Of a DNA stretch of 55,735 bases, positions 22,885 to 34,481 are shown one piece after another. A program made the position numbers and the translations under genes. The notes below the pieces were generated by a model. The model was given only the letters and a program-made list of their open reading frames with translations, did not search any database and was not told the origin of the DNA. The stretch lies in contig NW_020312174.1 in NCBI RefSeq assembly GCF_002999335.1, positions 1 to 55,735 on the forward strand, in the 5' to 3' direction. The first letter of the stretch is position 1, and every line of letters starts with the position of its first letter. This DNA is from Cyclospora cayetanensis (taxonomy: Eukaryota; Apicomplexa; Conoidasida; Eucoccidiorida; Eimeriidae).

Positions 22885-23774
22885 TGCATGTAGCCTTAGG
22901 CTAGTCCGTAGCTTGTGTGTTGCAGTGGGATGGCTAGCACTGTTGTTATGTTCAGCCGCAGGGGGAGGAGTAAGCTGCTTACTGCATTCAACGTGTGTTT
23001 CACTTGGATGCTCCGTTATGAGCTGTTTCAGTGGCAGAATCTGAAGGCGACAATTGGAGGACTGCGTGGCATGCTTGTCAGGAGAGCCTTAGCAGCTTCG
23101 AGTGGCTGTAGTTCATTGATGTTTCGCTGTTTTACGTAATGCAGGCTTTGCGCTGATGGTGTGCATTTGCTAATGCCGGTCTGCGTTGGCGATTATCAGC
23201 AAGTGGGTTGTGCAAGGCAAGTGCCGTTTGGGTGTGGTGGCGGATAAGCAGCCAACGTGTAGGTGTTGTTTGGTACCACTGGTCTTTTACAGATGTGGTT
23301 CGGAGTATTGGTGGAGACTCTCAGGCGTCCATGCGTTTAGGCAGCTGTGGCAGGACGATGGTGAGCTGGCAGGTTGTGTGGAGGCCAGTGCCAGAACGGT
23401 TTCTGTGCTTTACTCTGCGGTACTGTCGTCGTGTCGTATTGCATGTGTTCAAAGCAACAGTATCAATAGCAGCAACAGAACCGCTTGGGTGAGTATGGGG
23501 CTATGCCGAGTTGGTGCTTTATAACATGTGAACGCTTGTACTTAGCTGATTGTTTGCAGAGTTGGTCAGTTGGTTTCAGATTATGAAATGGCTATGCGAC
23601 CTTGTGCAGAAGACTAGAGTTGTTCTAGGACGATCACATACGTTAGCACCTGGCGTCGCTTTGATGCGGAATCGATATGGAGGCTGGTGAACATTTACAC
23701 GCTGCATGACTCAGGCAGTGCGCTCTTTGCATGCAAAGGTGTGGGGTGTAGAATGTGCTTTTTGCTGTAGCTAA
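22885..23774 (+). repeat. M26
   Basis: 890 bp. P cassette ending GTTTCAG, CATGCTTG as in M25. Intact palindrome. Confidence 0.9.
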
Positions 23775-24668
23775 TGCATGTAGGGTCAGGCCAGCAGTTA
23801 GCTTGTATGTTGCAGTGGGATGGCTAGCACTGTTGTTATATGCGGCCGCAAGGAGAGAAATGCGCTGCTTACTGCATTCAAAGTGTGTTTCGATTGGATG
23901 CTCCTATATTATTGATTGCAGTGTCCAAAGCTGAAAGCGACATTTGGAGGACCGAGCGGCATCCTTATTCAGGAGAGCCTAAGCAACTTCGAGTGGCTGT
24001 AGTTGTTTGATGTTTGGCTCTTATACGTAATGCAGCCTTTGTGCTGATGGTGCGCATTTTCTAATACCGATCTGCGTTGGCGATATCCAGCAAGTGGGTT
24101 GTAGAAGGGAGGCGCCGTTTGGGTGTGGGGATGTCTAACGAGCCAATGTGTCGTAGGTTTTGCTCGGTACCACTGCTCCTCTAGACATGTGGTGCGGAGT
24201 GTTGGTGGAGACTCGCAGGCGTCCATGCGTTTAGGTGACTGTGGCAGGACGATGCTGAATTGGCAGGTCGTCTGGACGGCCGTAAGAGCGTTGTTACTGC
24301 GCTTTAATATGTTTTGGTGCTGTTGTATCATATTGCTTGTGCTCAAAGAAAGAATATCAATAGCAGCAATAGAACCGCTCATGTGAGCATGAGGCCAATC
24401 CGAATCGGTGAGTTACAAGATATGGAGGCTTGTTCCATGGCACGTGGGTGGAGAAGTGGTCAGTTGTTTCCAGCGTATGGAATGGTCATGCGAGCGTGAC
24501 CATATGACTAGAGTGGTTCTAGCAGGGGCCCCTCGGCTAGCACTTGCCGTCCCTTTGATGCGTTATTGATATGGACCCTGGTGAACATTTGCAAGCTGCA
24601 CGACTCAGGCAGTGCGCTGCTTGCATACAGAGGTGTGCGGTGTAGCATGTGCTTTTTGCTGTAGCTTA
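23775..24668 (+). repeat. M27
   Basis: 894 bp. T-like cassette CCTATATTATTGATTGCAG, GACATTTGG, C state with TTATTC. AGGGGCCCCT, a unique 10-bp palindrome, lies at 24,524-24,533. End palindrome broken (TTGCATACAGAG). Confidence 0.9.
24377..24412 (+). repeat. 36-bp tract shared at a 4-monomer shift (copy 1)
   Basis: GCTCATGTGAGCATGAGGCC and the following CAATCCGAATCGGTGAG are identical at 27,945-27,980 (offset 3,568). A related form (GAGAATGAGGCCAATCCG) is seen near 15,500. Confidence 0.8.
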
Positions 24669-25561
24669 TACATGTAGGCTCAGGCCGCTTTTTAGCTTGT
24701 CTGCTGCAGTGGAATGGCTAGCGCTGTTGTTATGTGCAGCCGGTCAGAGAGGAGTAGGCTGTCCACTTCACTCAAAGTGTGTTTCACTTCGATGTTCATA
24801 TATTAACTATTGCACTGGTCGAGCCTGAAAGCGACAATTGGAGGACTGAGTGGCATCCTTGTTCAGGAGAGCATGTGCACCTTCGAGTGACTGGAGTTCT
24901 TCGATCTTGCGCTGTTATACGTAATGCAGCCTTTGCGCTGATGGTGCGCATTTGCTAATGCTGGTCTGCGTTGGCGATTCTCAGGAAGTGGGTTGTGCAA
25001 GGCAAGTGCAGTTTGGGTGTGGGGGCGGCTAAGCAGCCAATGTGTCGTAGGTGGTATTTGGTAGCACTGGTCTGATAGACATGTGTTTCGGAGTGTTGTG
25101 GAGACTCGCAGGCGTCCTTGCGTTTAGGCGACTGTGGCAGGACGATGCTGAGTTGGCAGGTCGTCTGGAAGCCAGTGGCAGTACGGTTCCTGCGCTTTAA
25201 TCTTCGTGGGTGTCGTCGTGTCGTATTGCATGTGCTGAAAGCAACAATATCAATAGCAGCAATAGAACCGCTAATGTGAGTATGGGGCTATGCCGAATTG
25301 GTGCATGATATAATGGTGACGCGGGTTTGATTGAGTGCGGAAAATCAGGTGCTTAGTTGCTTCCAGCGTATGGAATGCCTATGCGAGTTTGGCGATAAGA
25401 CTAGAGTGGTTCTAGGACGAGAACATGGGCTAGCATTTGGCGCTGTTTCGACGCGCAACGGATAATAAGGCCTGTGAACATTTGCACGCTGCATGACTCA
25501 GGCAGTGCGCTCTTTTTGTGCAAAGGTGTGGGCTGTAGAATGTGGTTTTTGCTGTAGCTAA
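24669..25561 (+). repeat. M28, most divergent anchor
   Basis: 893 bp. Anchor TACATGTAGG after TAGCTTA. ATTGCACTGG. C state. End palindrome lost (TTTTTGTGCAAAG). Confidence 0.88.
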
Positions 25562-26452
25562 TGCATGTAGGCTCAGGCCAGTAGTTAGCTTGTGTGTTTC
25601 AGTGGGATGGCTAGCACTGTTGTTATGTGCAGCCACTTGGAGAGGAGCAGGTTGCGCACTGCACTCAAAATGTGTTTCACTTGGATGCTCCGTTATGAGC
25701 TATTGCAGTTGCTGAATCTGAAAACGACAATTGGAGGACCGAGCGGCATGCATGTTTAGGAGCGCCAATGCACCTTCGAGTGGCTGTAGTTGTTTGATGT
25801 CTCGATGTTGTACATAATGCAGGCTTTTTGCTGATGGTGCGCGTTTGCTAACGCGGTCTGCGTTGGCCATTTTCAGCAAGTGGGTTTTGCAAGGCAAGTG
25901 CGCTTTGGGTGTGGAAGCGGATAAGCAGCCAATGTGTAGTAGGTATCGTTTGGTACCACGCTTTATTTACGCATGTGGTTTGGAGTGTTGTGGAGACGCG
26001 CAGGCGTCTTTGCGTTTAGGCGACTGTGCAGGAGGATGCTAAGTTGGCAGGTTGTGTGGACGCCAGTGGCAGTAGGGTTCCTGTGCTTGAATTTGCGTTG
26101 GTGTCGTCGTGTCGTATTGCATGTGCTCAAAGCAGCAATATCAATAGCAGGTATAGAACCGCTTATGTGAGAATGGGGTGAAGGCACATTGGAGCATTAC
26201 AAGATGTGCAGGCATGTTCCACGGCATGTGGATAATGAAGTCGTCACTTGTTTCCAGCATATGGAACGCCTATGCGAGTTTGGCCATAAGACTAGAGTGG
26301 TTCTAGCACGAGCACATAGCCTAGCACTTGCTGTCGCTTTGATGCGGAATTGATATGGAGGCTGGTGAACATTTGCATGCTGCATGACTCAGGAAGTGCG
26401 CTCCTTGCATGCAAAGGTGTGGGGTGTAGAATGTGCTTTTTGCTGTTGTTAA
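25562..26452 (+). repeat. M29
   Basis: 891 bp. P cassette, AAAACGACAATTGG, G state with TTTAGGAGCGCC. Palindrome CCTTGCATGCAAAG. Confidence 0.9.
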
Positions 26453-27343
26453 TGCATGTAGGCTTAGGCCAGTAGTCAGCTTGTGTGTTGCAGTGGGATG
26501 GCTAGCACTGTTGTTATGTTCAGCCGCAGGGGGCGGAGCAGGCGGCGCACTGCATTCAAAGTGTGTTTCACGTGGGTGCTACGTTATGAGCTGTTTCAGT
26601 TGCCGAATCTGAAAACGACAATTAGAGGACCGGGCGGCATGCTTGTTCATGAGAGCCTATGCACCTTCGAGTGGCTGTAGTTGTTTGATGTTTCGGTGCT
26701 GTACGTAATGCAGGCTTTGCGATGATGGAGCGCATTTGCTAATGCGGTCTGCGTTGGCGATTCTCAGGAAGTGGGTTGTGGAAGGCAAGTGCAGTTTGGG
26801 TGTGGGGGCAGTTAAGCAGGCAATGTGTCGTAGGTGTTGTTTGGTACCACGGGTCTTTTACAGATGTGGTTCGGAGTGTTGTGGAGACTCGCAGGCGTCC
26901 GTGCGTTTAGGCGACTGTGACAGGACGGTGCTGAGTTGGCAGGTCGTGTGAACGTCAGTCGCAGTGCGGTTCCTGTGCATTAATGTGCGTTGGTGTCGTC
27001 GTGTCGTATTGCATGTGCTCAAAGCAGCAATATCAATAGCAGCAATTGAACCGCTTAGAAGAGTATGGGCTATGCCGAATTGGTGCTTTATAACATTTGT
27101 AGGCTTGTTCCATGGCATGTGGATAATGAAGTGGTTAGTTGTTTTGATATTTTGCAATGCCTATGCAAGCTTGGCGATGAGACTAGAGTGGTTCTAGCAC
27201 GAGCACATAGCCTAGCACTTGCTGCTGGTTTGATGCAGAATTGATATGGAGGCTGGTAAACATTTGCACGCTGCATGACTCAGGCAGTGCGTTGTTTGCA
27301 TGCAAAGGTGTGGGCTGTAGAATGTGCTTTTTGCTGTAGCTAA
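26453..27343 (+). repeat. M30
   Basis: 891 bp. P cassette GTTATGAGCTGTTTCAG, AAAACGACAATTAG, CATGCTTG. Palindrome TGTTTGCATGCAAAG. Confidence 0.9.
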
Positions 27344-28236
27344 TGCATGTAGGGTCAGGCCAGCAGTTAGCTTCGGTGCTGTAGTGGGATGGCTAGCACT
27401 GTTGTTATGTTCAGCCGCAGGGGGAGGAGCAGGCTGCGCGTTGCATGCAAAGTGTGTTCCACTTGGGTGCTTCGTTATGAGCTATTGCAGTTGCCGAATG
27501 TGAAGGCGACAATTGGAGGACCGAGCTGCATGCATGCTCAGGAGAATCTAAGCAGCTTCGAGTGGCTGTAGTTGTTTGAAGTTCCGATGTTGTACGTAAT
27601 GCAGGCTTTGCTCTGATGGTGCGCATTTGCTAATACCGGTTTGTGTTGGCGATGTCCAGGAAGTGGGTTGTGGAAGCCAAGTGCAGAATGGGTGTGGGGG
27701 CAGCTAAGCCGCCAATGTGTCGTAGGTGTTGTTTGGAACCATAAGTCCCCAGGACATGTGGTTCTGAGTGTTGTGGAGACTCGTAGGCATCCGTGCGTTT
27801 AGGCGACTGTGACAGGACGATGCTGAGTTGGCAGTTCGTCTTGAAGCGAGTGGCAGTGCGGTTCCTGTGCTTTAATCTGCGGTACTGTCATCGTGTCGTA
27901 TTGCATGAGCTGAAAGCAACAATATCAATAGCAGCAATTGAACTGCTCATGTGAGCATGAGGCCAATCCGAATCGGTGAGGTAAAAGATATGGAGGCTTG
28001 TTCCATGGCATGTGAATGGATAAGTAGTCAGTTGTTTCTAGCGTATGGAATGTCTATGCGAGCTTGGCCATTAGACTAGAGTGGTTCTAGGACCTGCACA
28101 TCGGCTAGCACTTGCTGTTGCTTTGATGCGGAATTGATATGGAGGCTGGTAAACATTTGCATGCTGCATGACTCAGGAAGTGCGCTCTTTGCATGCAAAG
28201 GTGTGGGCTGTAGAATGTGCTTTTTGCTGTAGCTAA
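27344..28236 (+). repeat. M31
   Basis: 893 bp. P cassette, AAGGCGACAATTGG, G state with CTCAGGAGAATC. Intact palindrome. Confidence 0.9.
27945..27980 (+). repeat. 36-bp tract shared at a 4-monomer shift (copy 2)
   Basis: Partner of 24,377-24,412. It lies in the variable block after GTGAGYATG. Both copies continue with a similar AAGATATGGAGGCTTG. Confidence 0.8.
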
Positions 28237-29129
28237 TGCATGTAGGCTCAGGCAAGCGGCTAGCTTGTGTGTTTTAGTGGGGTGGCTAGCACTGTTGTTA
28301 TGTGTAGCCGCACGGGGAGGAGTAGGCTGCACACTGCACTCAAAGTGTGTTTCACATGGATGCTTATATATCGGCTGCTGCAGTTGGCGAATCTGAAAGA
28401 GAGAATTGGAGGACCGAGCGGCATCCTTGCTCAGGAGCGCCTATGTACCTTCGAATGCTTGTACTTCTTTGATGTTTTGCTGTTGTACGTAATGCAGGCT
28501 TTGCGCTGATGATGCGCGTTTGCTAATGCCAGTCTGCGTTGGCGATACGCAGAAAGTGGGTTGAGCAAGCCAAGTGCGGTTTGGGTGTGGGGGCAGCTAA
28601 GCAGCCAATGTGTCGTAGATGTTGTTTGGAACCACTGGTCCTTTACACATGTGGTTCGGAGTGTTGTGGAGACGCGCAGGCGTCTTTGCGTTTAGGCGAC
28701 TGTGGCAGGACGATGCTGAGTTGACGGGTTCTGTGGATGCCAGTGGCAGTACGGTTCCTGTGCATTAATGTGCGTTGGTGTCGTCGTGTCCTATTGCATG
28801 TACTCAAAGCAACAATAACAATAGCAGCAATAGAATCGCTTATGTGAGTACAGTGCCATGGCAAATTGGTGCTTCGCCAGGTGTAGAGGCTTGTTCCATG
28901 CCATGAGGATGGATAAGTGGTCAGTTGGTTCTAGCGTATGGAATGCTTATGCCAGCGTGGCCATAAGACTAGAGTGGTTCTAGCACGAGCACATATACCA
29001 GCACTTGCCGTCCCTTTGATGCGTTATTGATATGGAGGCTGATGAACATTTGCACGCTGCATGACTCAGGAAGTGCGCTCCTTGCATGAAAAGGTGTGGG
29101 GTGTAGAATCTGCTTTTTGCTGTAGCTAA
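28237..29129 (+). repeat. M32
   Basis: 893 bp. TATATATCGGCTGCTGCAG, AAAGAGAGAATTGG, C state. Palindrome broken (CCTTGCATGAAAAG). Confidence 0.9.
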
Positions 29130-30020
29130 TGCATGTAGGCTTAGGCCAGCAGTTAGCTTGTGTGTTGCAGCGGGATGGCTAGCACTGTTGTTATGTGTAG
29201 CCGCAGGTGGAAGTAAGCTGTTTACTGCATTCAAAGTGTGTTTCACTTGGATACTACGTTATGAGCTATAGCAGTGGCCGAATGCGAAAGCGACAAATGG
29301 AGGACCAAGTGGCGTCCTTGTCCAGGATAGCCTAGGTACCTGCGAGTGGCTGTAGTTGTTTGATGTTTCGCTGTTGAACATAATGCAGCGTTTGCGCTGA
29401 TGGTGCGCATTTGCTAATGCCGGTCTGCGTTGGCGATATCCAGCAAGTGGGTTGTGCAAGCGAGATGCGTTTTGGGTGTTGGGGTGCCTATGCAGCCAAT
29501 GTGTCGTAGGCGTTGTTTGGAACCACTGGTCTGATAGACATGTGGTTCGGAGTCTTGGTGGAGACTCGCAGACGTCCGTGCGTTTAGGCGACTGTGGCAG
29601 GACGTTGCTGAGTTGGCAGGTCGTCTGGACTTCAGCGGCAGTACGGTTCCTGTGCATTAATCTGCGTTGGTGTCGTCGTGTCGTATTGCATGTGCTCAAA
29701 GAAAGAATATCAATAGCAGCAATAGACCGGTTATCTCGGCATGCAGCTATGCCAAGCTGGTGCTCTGTCGGATGTTGGGGTTTGTAGCGTGTTAATTGAC
29801 TGGAAAAGTGATCAGTTTTTTCCAGCGTATGGAATTCTTAGGCGAGCTTGTCCATAAGACTAGAGTGGTTCTAGGACGAGCACGTAGGCAAGCACTTGCT
29901 GTCGCTCTCATGCGGAATCGATATGGAGGCTGGTAAACATTTGCACGCTGCATGACTCAGGCAGTGCGTTCTGTGCATGCAAACGTGTGGGGTGTAGAAT
30001 GTGCTTTTTGCTGTAGCTAA
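29130..30020 (+). repeat. M33
   Basis: 891 bp. P cassette, GACAAATGG, CGTCCTTG. Palindrome CTGTGCATGCAAAC. Holds one copy of the 39-bp dyad tract. Confidence 0.9.
29726..29764 (+). repeat. 39-bp tract shared at a 2-monomer shift, with a small dyad (copy 1)
   Basis: Identical to 31,512-31,550 (offset 1,786). Both replace the usual ACCGCTTATGTGAGTATGG with ACCGGTTATCTCGGCATGC, so the donor-like GTGAGT is lost. Inside is GGCAT-GCAGCT-ATGCC, a perfect 5-bp inverted repeat. Confidence 0.85.
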
Positions 30021-30916
30021 TGCATGTAGGCTCAGGCCAGCAGTTAGCTTGTGTGTTTCAGTGGGATGGCTAGCACTGTTGTTATGTGTGGCCGCTTCGA
30101 GTGGAGCAGTCGGCTGCACACTGCACCTCAGGGGTGTTTCACTTGGGTGCCCCTATATGATGTAACGCAGTGTCAGAATCTGAAAGAGAGAATTGGAGGA
30201 CCGAGCGGTATCCTTGTTCAGGAGAGCCTAAGCAGCTTCGAGTGGCTGTAGTTGTTCGATGTTTCGCTGTTGTACATAGTGCAGGCTTTGCGAAGATGGA
30301 GCGCATTTGCCAATGCCGGTCTGCGTTGGCTATGTCCAGCTAGTGGGTTGTGCAAGCGAGGTTCGGTTTGGGTGTGGGGGCTGCTAAGCACCCAATGTGT
30401 CGTAGGTGTTGTTTGGAACCACTGGTTCCCTACACATGTGGTTCGGAAGTTTGTGGAGACCCGCAGGCGTCTTTGCGTTTAGGGGACTGTGGCAGGATGA
30501 TGCTGAGTTGGCAGGTCGTGTGGACGTCTCTGGCAGTAGGGTTCCTGTGCTTAAATCTGCGTTGGTGTCGTCGTGTCGTATTGCATGTGCTCAAAGCAAT
30601 AATATCAATGACACCAGTAGAATCGCTACTGGGAGTGTGGGGCAAAGGCGAATCGGTCACTTATAAGATGCGGAGGCTTGTTCCATGGCACGTGGATGGA
30701 GAGGTGGTCTGTTGGTTCTAGCGTATTGAATGCCTATCCGAGCTTGGGCATAATACTAGGGTGGTTATAGCACGAGCACATCGGCTAGCCCTTCCCGTCC
30801 CTTTGACGCGAAATCGATATGGAGGCTGGTAAACATTTGCACGCTGCATGACTCAGGAAGTGCGCTCCTTGCATGCAAACGTGTGAGGTGTAGAATGTTC
30901 TTTTTGCTGTAGCTAA
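30021..30916 (+). repeat. M34
   Basis: 896 bp, joint longest. CCTATATGATGTAACGCAG, AAAGAGAGAATTGG as in M32, TATCCTTG, and the older TTTAGGGGAC. Confidence 0.9.
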
Positions 30917-31806
30917 TGCATGTAGGCTCAGGCCAGCAGTTAGCTTGTGTGTTTCAGTGGAATGGCTAGCACTGTTGTTATGTGCAGCCGCAGGGGGAGG
31001 AGTATGCTGCCCACTGCACTCAAAGTGTTTCACTTGCTTACTTTGTTATGAGGTATTGCAGTGGGCGAATCTGAAGGCGACAGATGGAGGACCGAGCGGT
31101 ATTCTTGTTCAGGAGAGCCTATGCACCTTCGAATGGCTGTAGTTGTTTGATGTTTAGCTGTTTTACGTAATGCAGGCTTTTCGCTGATGGAGCGCATATG
31201 CTAATGCCGGTCTGCGTTGGCGATTATCAGCAAGTGGGTTGTGCAAGCCAAATGGGGAATGCGTTTGGGGGCAGCTAAGCACTCAATGTGTAGTAGGTGT
31301 CGTTTGGTACCACTGGTCTGATAGACATGTGGTTCGGAGTGTTGTGGAGACTCGCAGGCATCTGTCCGTTTAGGCGACTGTGGGAGGATGATGCTGAGTT
31401 GACGGGTTCTGTGGACGTCAGTGGAAGTACGGCTCCTGTGCTTTAATCTTCGTCGGTGTCGTCGTGTCGTATTGCATGTGCTCAAAGCAACAATATCAAT
31501 AGCAGCAATACACCGGTTATCTCGGCATGCAGCTATGCCAAGCTGGTGCTTTGCCTGGTGTAGAGGCTTGTTTCATGGCATCTGAATGGAGAAGTGGTCA
31601 GTTGGTTCTAGCGTATGGCATGTTTATGCAAGCTTGCCCATAAGACTAGAGTGGTTCAAGCACGAGCACATAGGCTAGCACTTGCTGTCGCTCTCATGCG
31701 GAATTGATATGGAGGCTGATGAACATTTGCACGCTGCATGACTCAGGCAGTGCGCTATTTGCATGCGAAGGTGTGGGGTGTAGCATGTGCTTTTTGCTGT
31801 AGCTAA
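30917..31806 (+). repeat. M35
   Basis: 890 bp. P-like TTTGTTATGAGGTATTGCAG, GACAGATGG, TATTCTTG. Palindrome changed to TTTGCATGCGAAG. Confidence 0.9.
31512..31550 (+). repeat. 39-bp tract shared at a 2-monomer shift, with a small dyad (copy 2)
   Basis: Partner of 29,726-29,764. The intervening M34 has a different sequence here (GCTACTGGGAGTGTGGGG). Confidence 0.85.
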
Positions 31807-32698
31807 TGCATGTGGGTCAGGCCAGCAGTTAGCTTATGTGTTGCAGCGGGATGGCTAGCACTGTTGTTATGTGTAGCCGCACGGAGAGGCGTAGGCTGCG
31901 CAGTGCACTCAAAGTGTGTTTCATTTGGATGCTCTGTTATGAGATATTGCAGTGGGTGAATCTGAAAGCGGTGATAGGAGGACCGAGCGGCATGCATGTT
32001 CAGGAGAGCCTAAGCACGTTCGAGTGGCTGTAGTTGTTTGATGTTCGGCTGTTATACGTAATGCAGGCTTTGCGCTGATGGAGCGCATTTGCTAATGCCG
32101 GTCTGCGTTGGCGATATCCAGCAAGTGGGTTGTGCAAGCCAAGTGCAGAATGGGTGTTGGGGAGTTTAAGCGTCGAATGTGGTGCAGGAGCTGTTTGGTA
32201 CGACTGGTCTGATAGACATGTGGTTCGGAGTGTTGTGGAGACTCGCAGGCGTCCGTGCGTTTAGGCGACTGTGGCAGGTCGACGCTGAGTTGGCGTGTTC
32301 TGTGGACGTCAGTGGCAGTACGGTTCCTGTGCTTTAATCTGCGTGGGCGTCGCCATGTCGTATTGCATGTGCTGAAAGCAACAATATCAATAGCAGCAAT
32401 TGAACCGCTTATGGGAGTGTACGGCAAAGGGGAATTGGTGTTTTATAACATGTGTAGGCTTGTTTCATGGCATGTGGATAATGAAGTGGTCAGTTGTTTT
32501 CAATATATGGAATGCTTAGGCGAGCTTGGGCATAAGACTACAGTGGTTCTACCACGAGCCCATACGCTAGCACTTGCTGTCGCTCTCATGCGGAATTGAT
32601 ATGGAGGCTGGTAAACATTTGCACGCTTCATGACTCAGGAAGTGCGCTCTTTGCATGCAAAGGTGTTGGGTGTAGCATGTGCTTTTTGCTGTAGCTAA
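31807..32698 (+). repeat. M36
   Basis: 892 bp. Anchor TGCATGTGGG. P cassette, AAAGCGGTGATAGG, G state. Intact palindrome. Confidence 0.9.
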
Positions 32699-33590
32699 TG
32701 CATGTGGGTCAGGCCAGCAGTTAGCTTGTGTGTTTCAGTGGAATGGATAGCACTGTTGTTATGTGCAGCCGCAGGGGGACGTGTAGGCTGCGCACTGCAC
32801 TTGAAATGTGTTTCACTTGGACGCTTATGTATTATGTATTGCTGTGGGCGAATCTGAAGGCGACAATTGGAGGAACGAGCGGCATGCTTGTTCAGGAGAG
32901 CCTAAGCACCTTCAAGTGGCTGTAGTTGTTTGATGTTTCGCTGTTGTATGTAATGCAGGCTTTGCGCTGATGGAGCGCATTTGCTAATGCCGGTCTACGT
33001 TGGCGATGTGCAGAAAGTGGGTTGTGCAAGGCAAGTGCGGTTTGCGTGTGGGGGCAGCTAAGCAGCCCACGCATCGTAGGTGTTGTTTGGTACCGCGGGT
33101 TTTTCATACATCTGGGGCGGCATGTGGGTGGAGACTCGCAGGCGTCCATGCGTTAGGCGACAGTCGCAGGACGATGCTGACTTGGCAGGTCCTCTGGAAA
33201 GCAGTGGCAGTGCGGTTTCTATGCTTTACTCTGCGCTGCTCTGGTCGTGTTGTATTGCATGCGCTCAAAGCAACGATATCAGCAGCAGCAATAGAAGTGC
33301 TTATGTGAGTATGGGGTATAGCCGAGTTTGTCGTTGAGACGATGTGGAGGCATGTTTCATGGCATGAGGATGGAGAAGTGATCAGTTGTTTTCAGCGTAT
33401 GGAATGCTTGTGCGAGCGTGGCCATGAGACTAGAGTGGTTCTAGGACGAGGACATCCACTAGCACTTGCTGTCGCTTTGATGCGTTATTGATATGGAGGC
33501 TGGTAAACATTTGCACGCTGCATGACTCAGGCAGTGCGCTATTTGCATGCAAAGGCGTGGAGGGTAGCATGTGCTTTTTGCTGTATCTAA
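32699..33590 (+). repeat. M37
   Basis: 892 bp. Anchor TGCATGTGGG. T cassette ending ATTGCTG, CATGCTTG. Partner of M41 over about 285 bp. Confidence 0.9.
32721..33005 (+). repeat. About 285-bp tract shared at a 4-monomer shift (copy 1)
   Basis: Matches 36,288-36,572 (offset 3,567) with about eight mismatches by eye. Both carry GAATGGATAGCAC, GGGGGACGTGTAGG, GTATTATGTATTGCTG, CCTTCAAGTGG and GGTCTACGTTGG. Confidence 0.82.
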
Positions 33591-34481
33591 TGCATGTAGG
33601 ATCAGGCCAGCAGTTAGCTTATGTGTTGCAGTGGGATGGCTAGCACTGTTGTTATGTGCAGCCGCAGGTGGACGAGTAGGCTGCGCACTGCACTTGAAAT
33701 GTGTTTCACATGGATGCTCGTATACTATCTATTGCAGTGGCCGAAGCTGAGCGCGAGAATTGGAGGACCGAGCGGTATACTTGTTCAGGAGAGCCTATGC
33801 GCCTTCCAGTGGCTGTAGTTGTTTGATGTTTCGCTGTTGTACGTAATGCAGGCTTTGCGCTGATGGTGCGCGTATGCTAATGCCGGTCTGCGTTGGCTAT
33901 GTCCAGCTAGTGGGTTGTGCAAGGCATGTGCAGAATGGCTGTAGAGACGACTAAGCAGCCAATGTGTCGTAGGGGTCGTTTGGTACCACTGGTCCTTTAG
34001 ACGTGTGGTGAGGAGTGTGAGTGGAGACTCGCAGTTGTCCGTGCGTTTAGGCGACTGTGGCAGGACGTTGCTGAGTTTGTAGTTCGTCTGAAGAGCCAGT
34101 GGCAGTACGGTTGCTGTGCTTAGATCTGCTCTGTCGTTTTGTCATATTGCATGTTCACAAAGCAGCAATATCAAAAGCAGCAATAGAACCGCTAATGTGA
34201 GTTGGGGTAAAGGCGAATTGGTGCTTTATAACATATGGCGGCTTGTTCCTTGGCATGTGGATGGAGAAGTGCAGAGCTGTTGTCAGCTTATCACGTCACG
34301 TTGTTCCTTAACCCACAATACTAGAGTGGTTCTAGGAGGAGAACATCGGCTAGCACTTGCTGTGGCTTTGATGCGGAATCGATATGGAAGCTGGTAAACA
34401 TTTGCACACCGCATGACTCAGGTAGTGCGCTCTTTGCATGCAAACGTGTAGGTTGTAGAATGTGCATTTTGCTGTAGCTAA
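33591..34481 (+). repeat. M38, first GAGCGCGAG monomer
   Basis: 891 bp. T cassette, GAGCGCGAGAATTGG, TATACTTG. Carries GTAGAGACGAC (as in M17) and the divergent variable block. Palindrome CTTTGCATGCAAAC. Confidence 0.9.
34270..34325 (+). repeat. Divergent variable-block allele, instance 1
   Basis: The usual TTATGGAATGCCTATGCGAG is replaced by a CTTATCACGTCACGTTGTTC-like text followed by CCCACAATACTAG. Related alleles occur at about 39,630, 44,975, 45,865, 51,215 and 55,640. Confidence 0.6.

Larger units (their letters stand above)
14901..33590 (+). repeat. Middle subfamily domain of the array
   Basis: Most monomers have TTTTTGCTGTAGC, TGTTATGTG, GCAGGCTTTGCGC and TTTAGGCGAC, and retain AAAGCGACAATTGG or a close variant. 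P-type cassettes first appear here, at about 20,340. The shortest cassettes (X type, 17,690 and 18,570) are confined to two adjacent monomers. Exceptions, such as TTTAGGGGAC near 30,478, show that older variants persist inside the domain. Confidence 0.55.
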
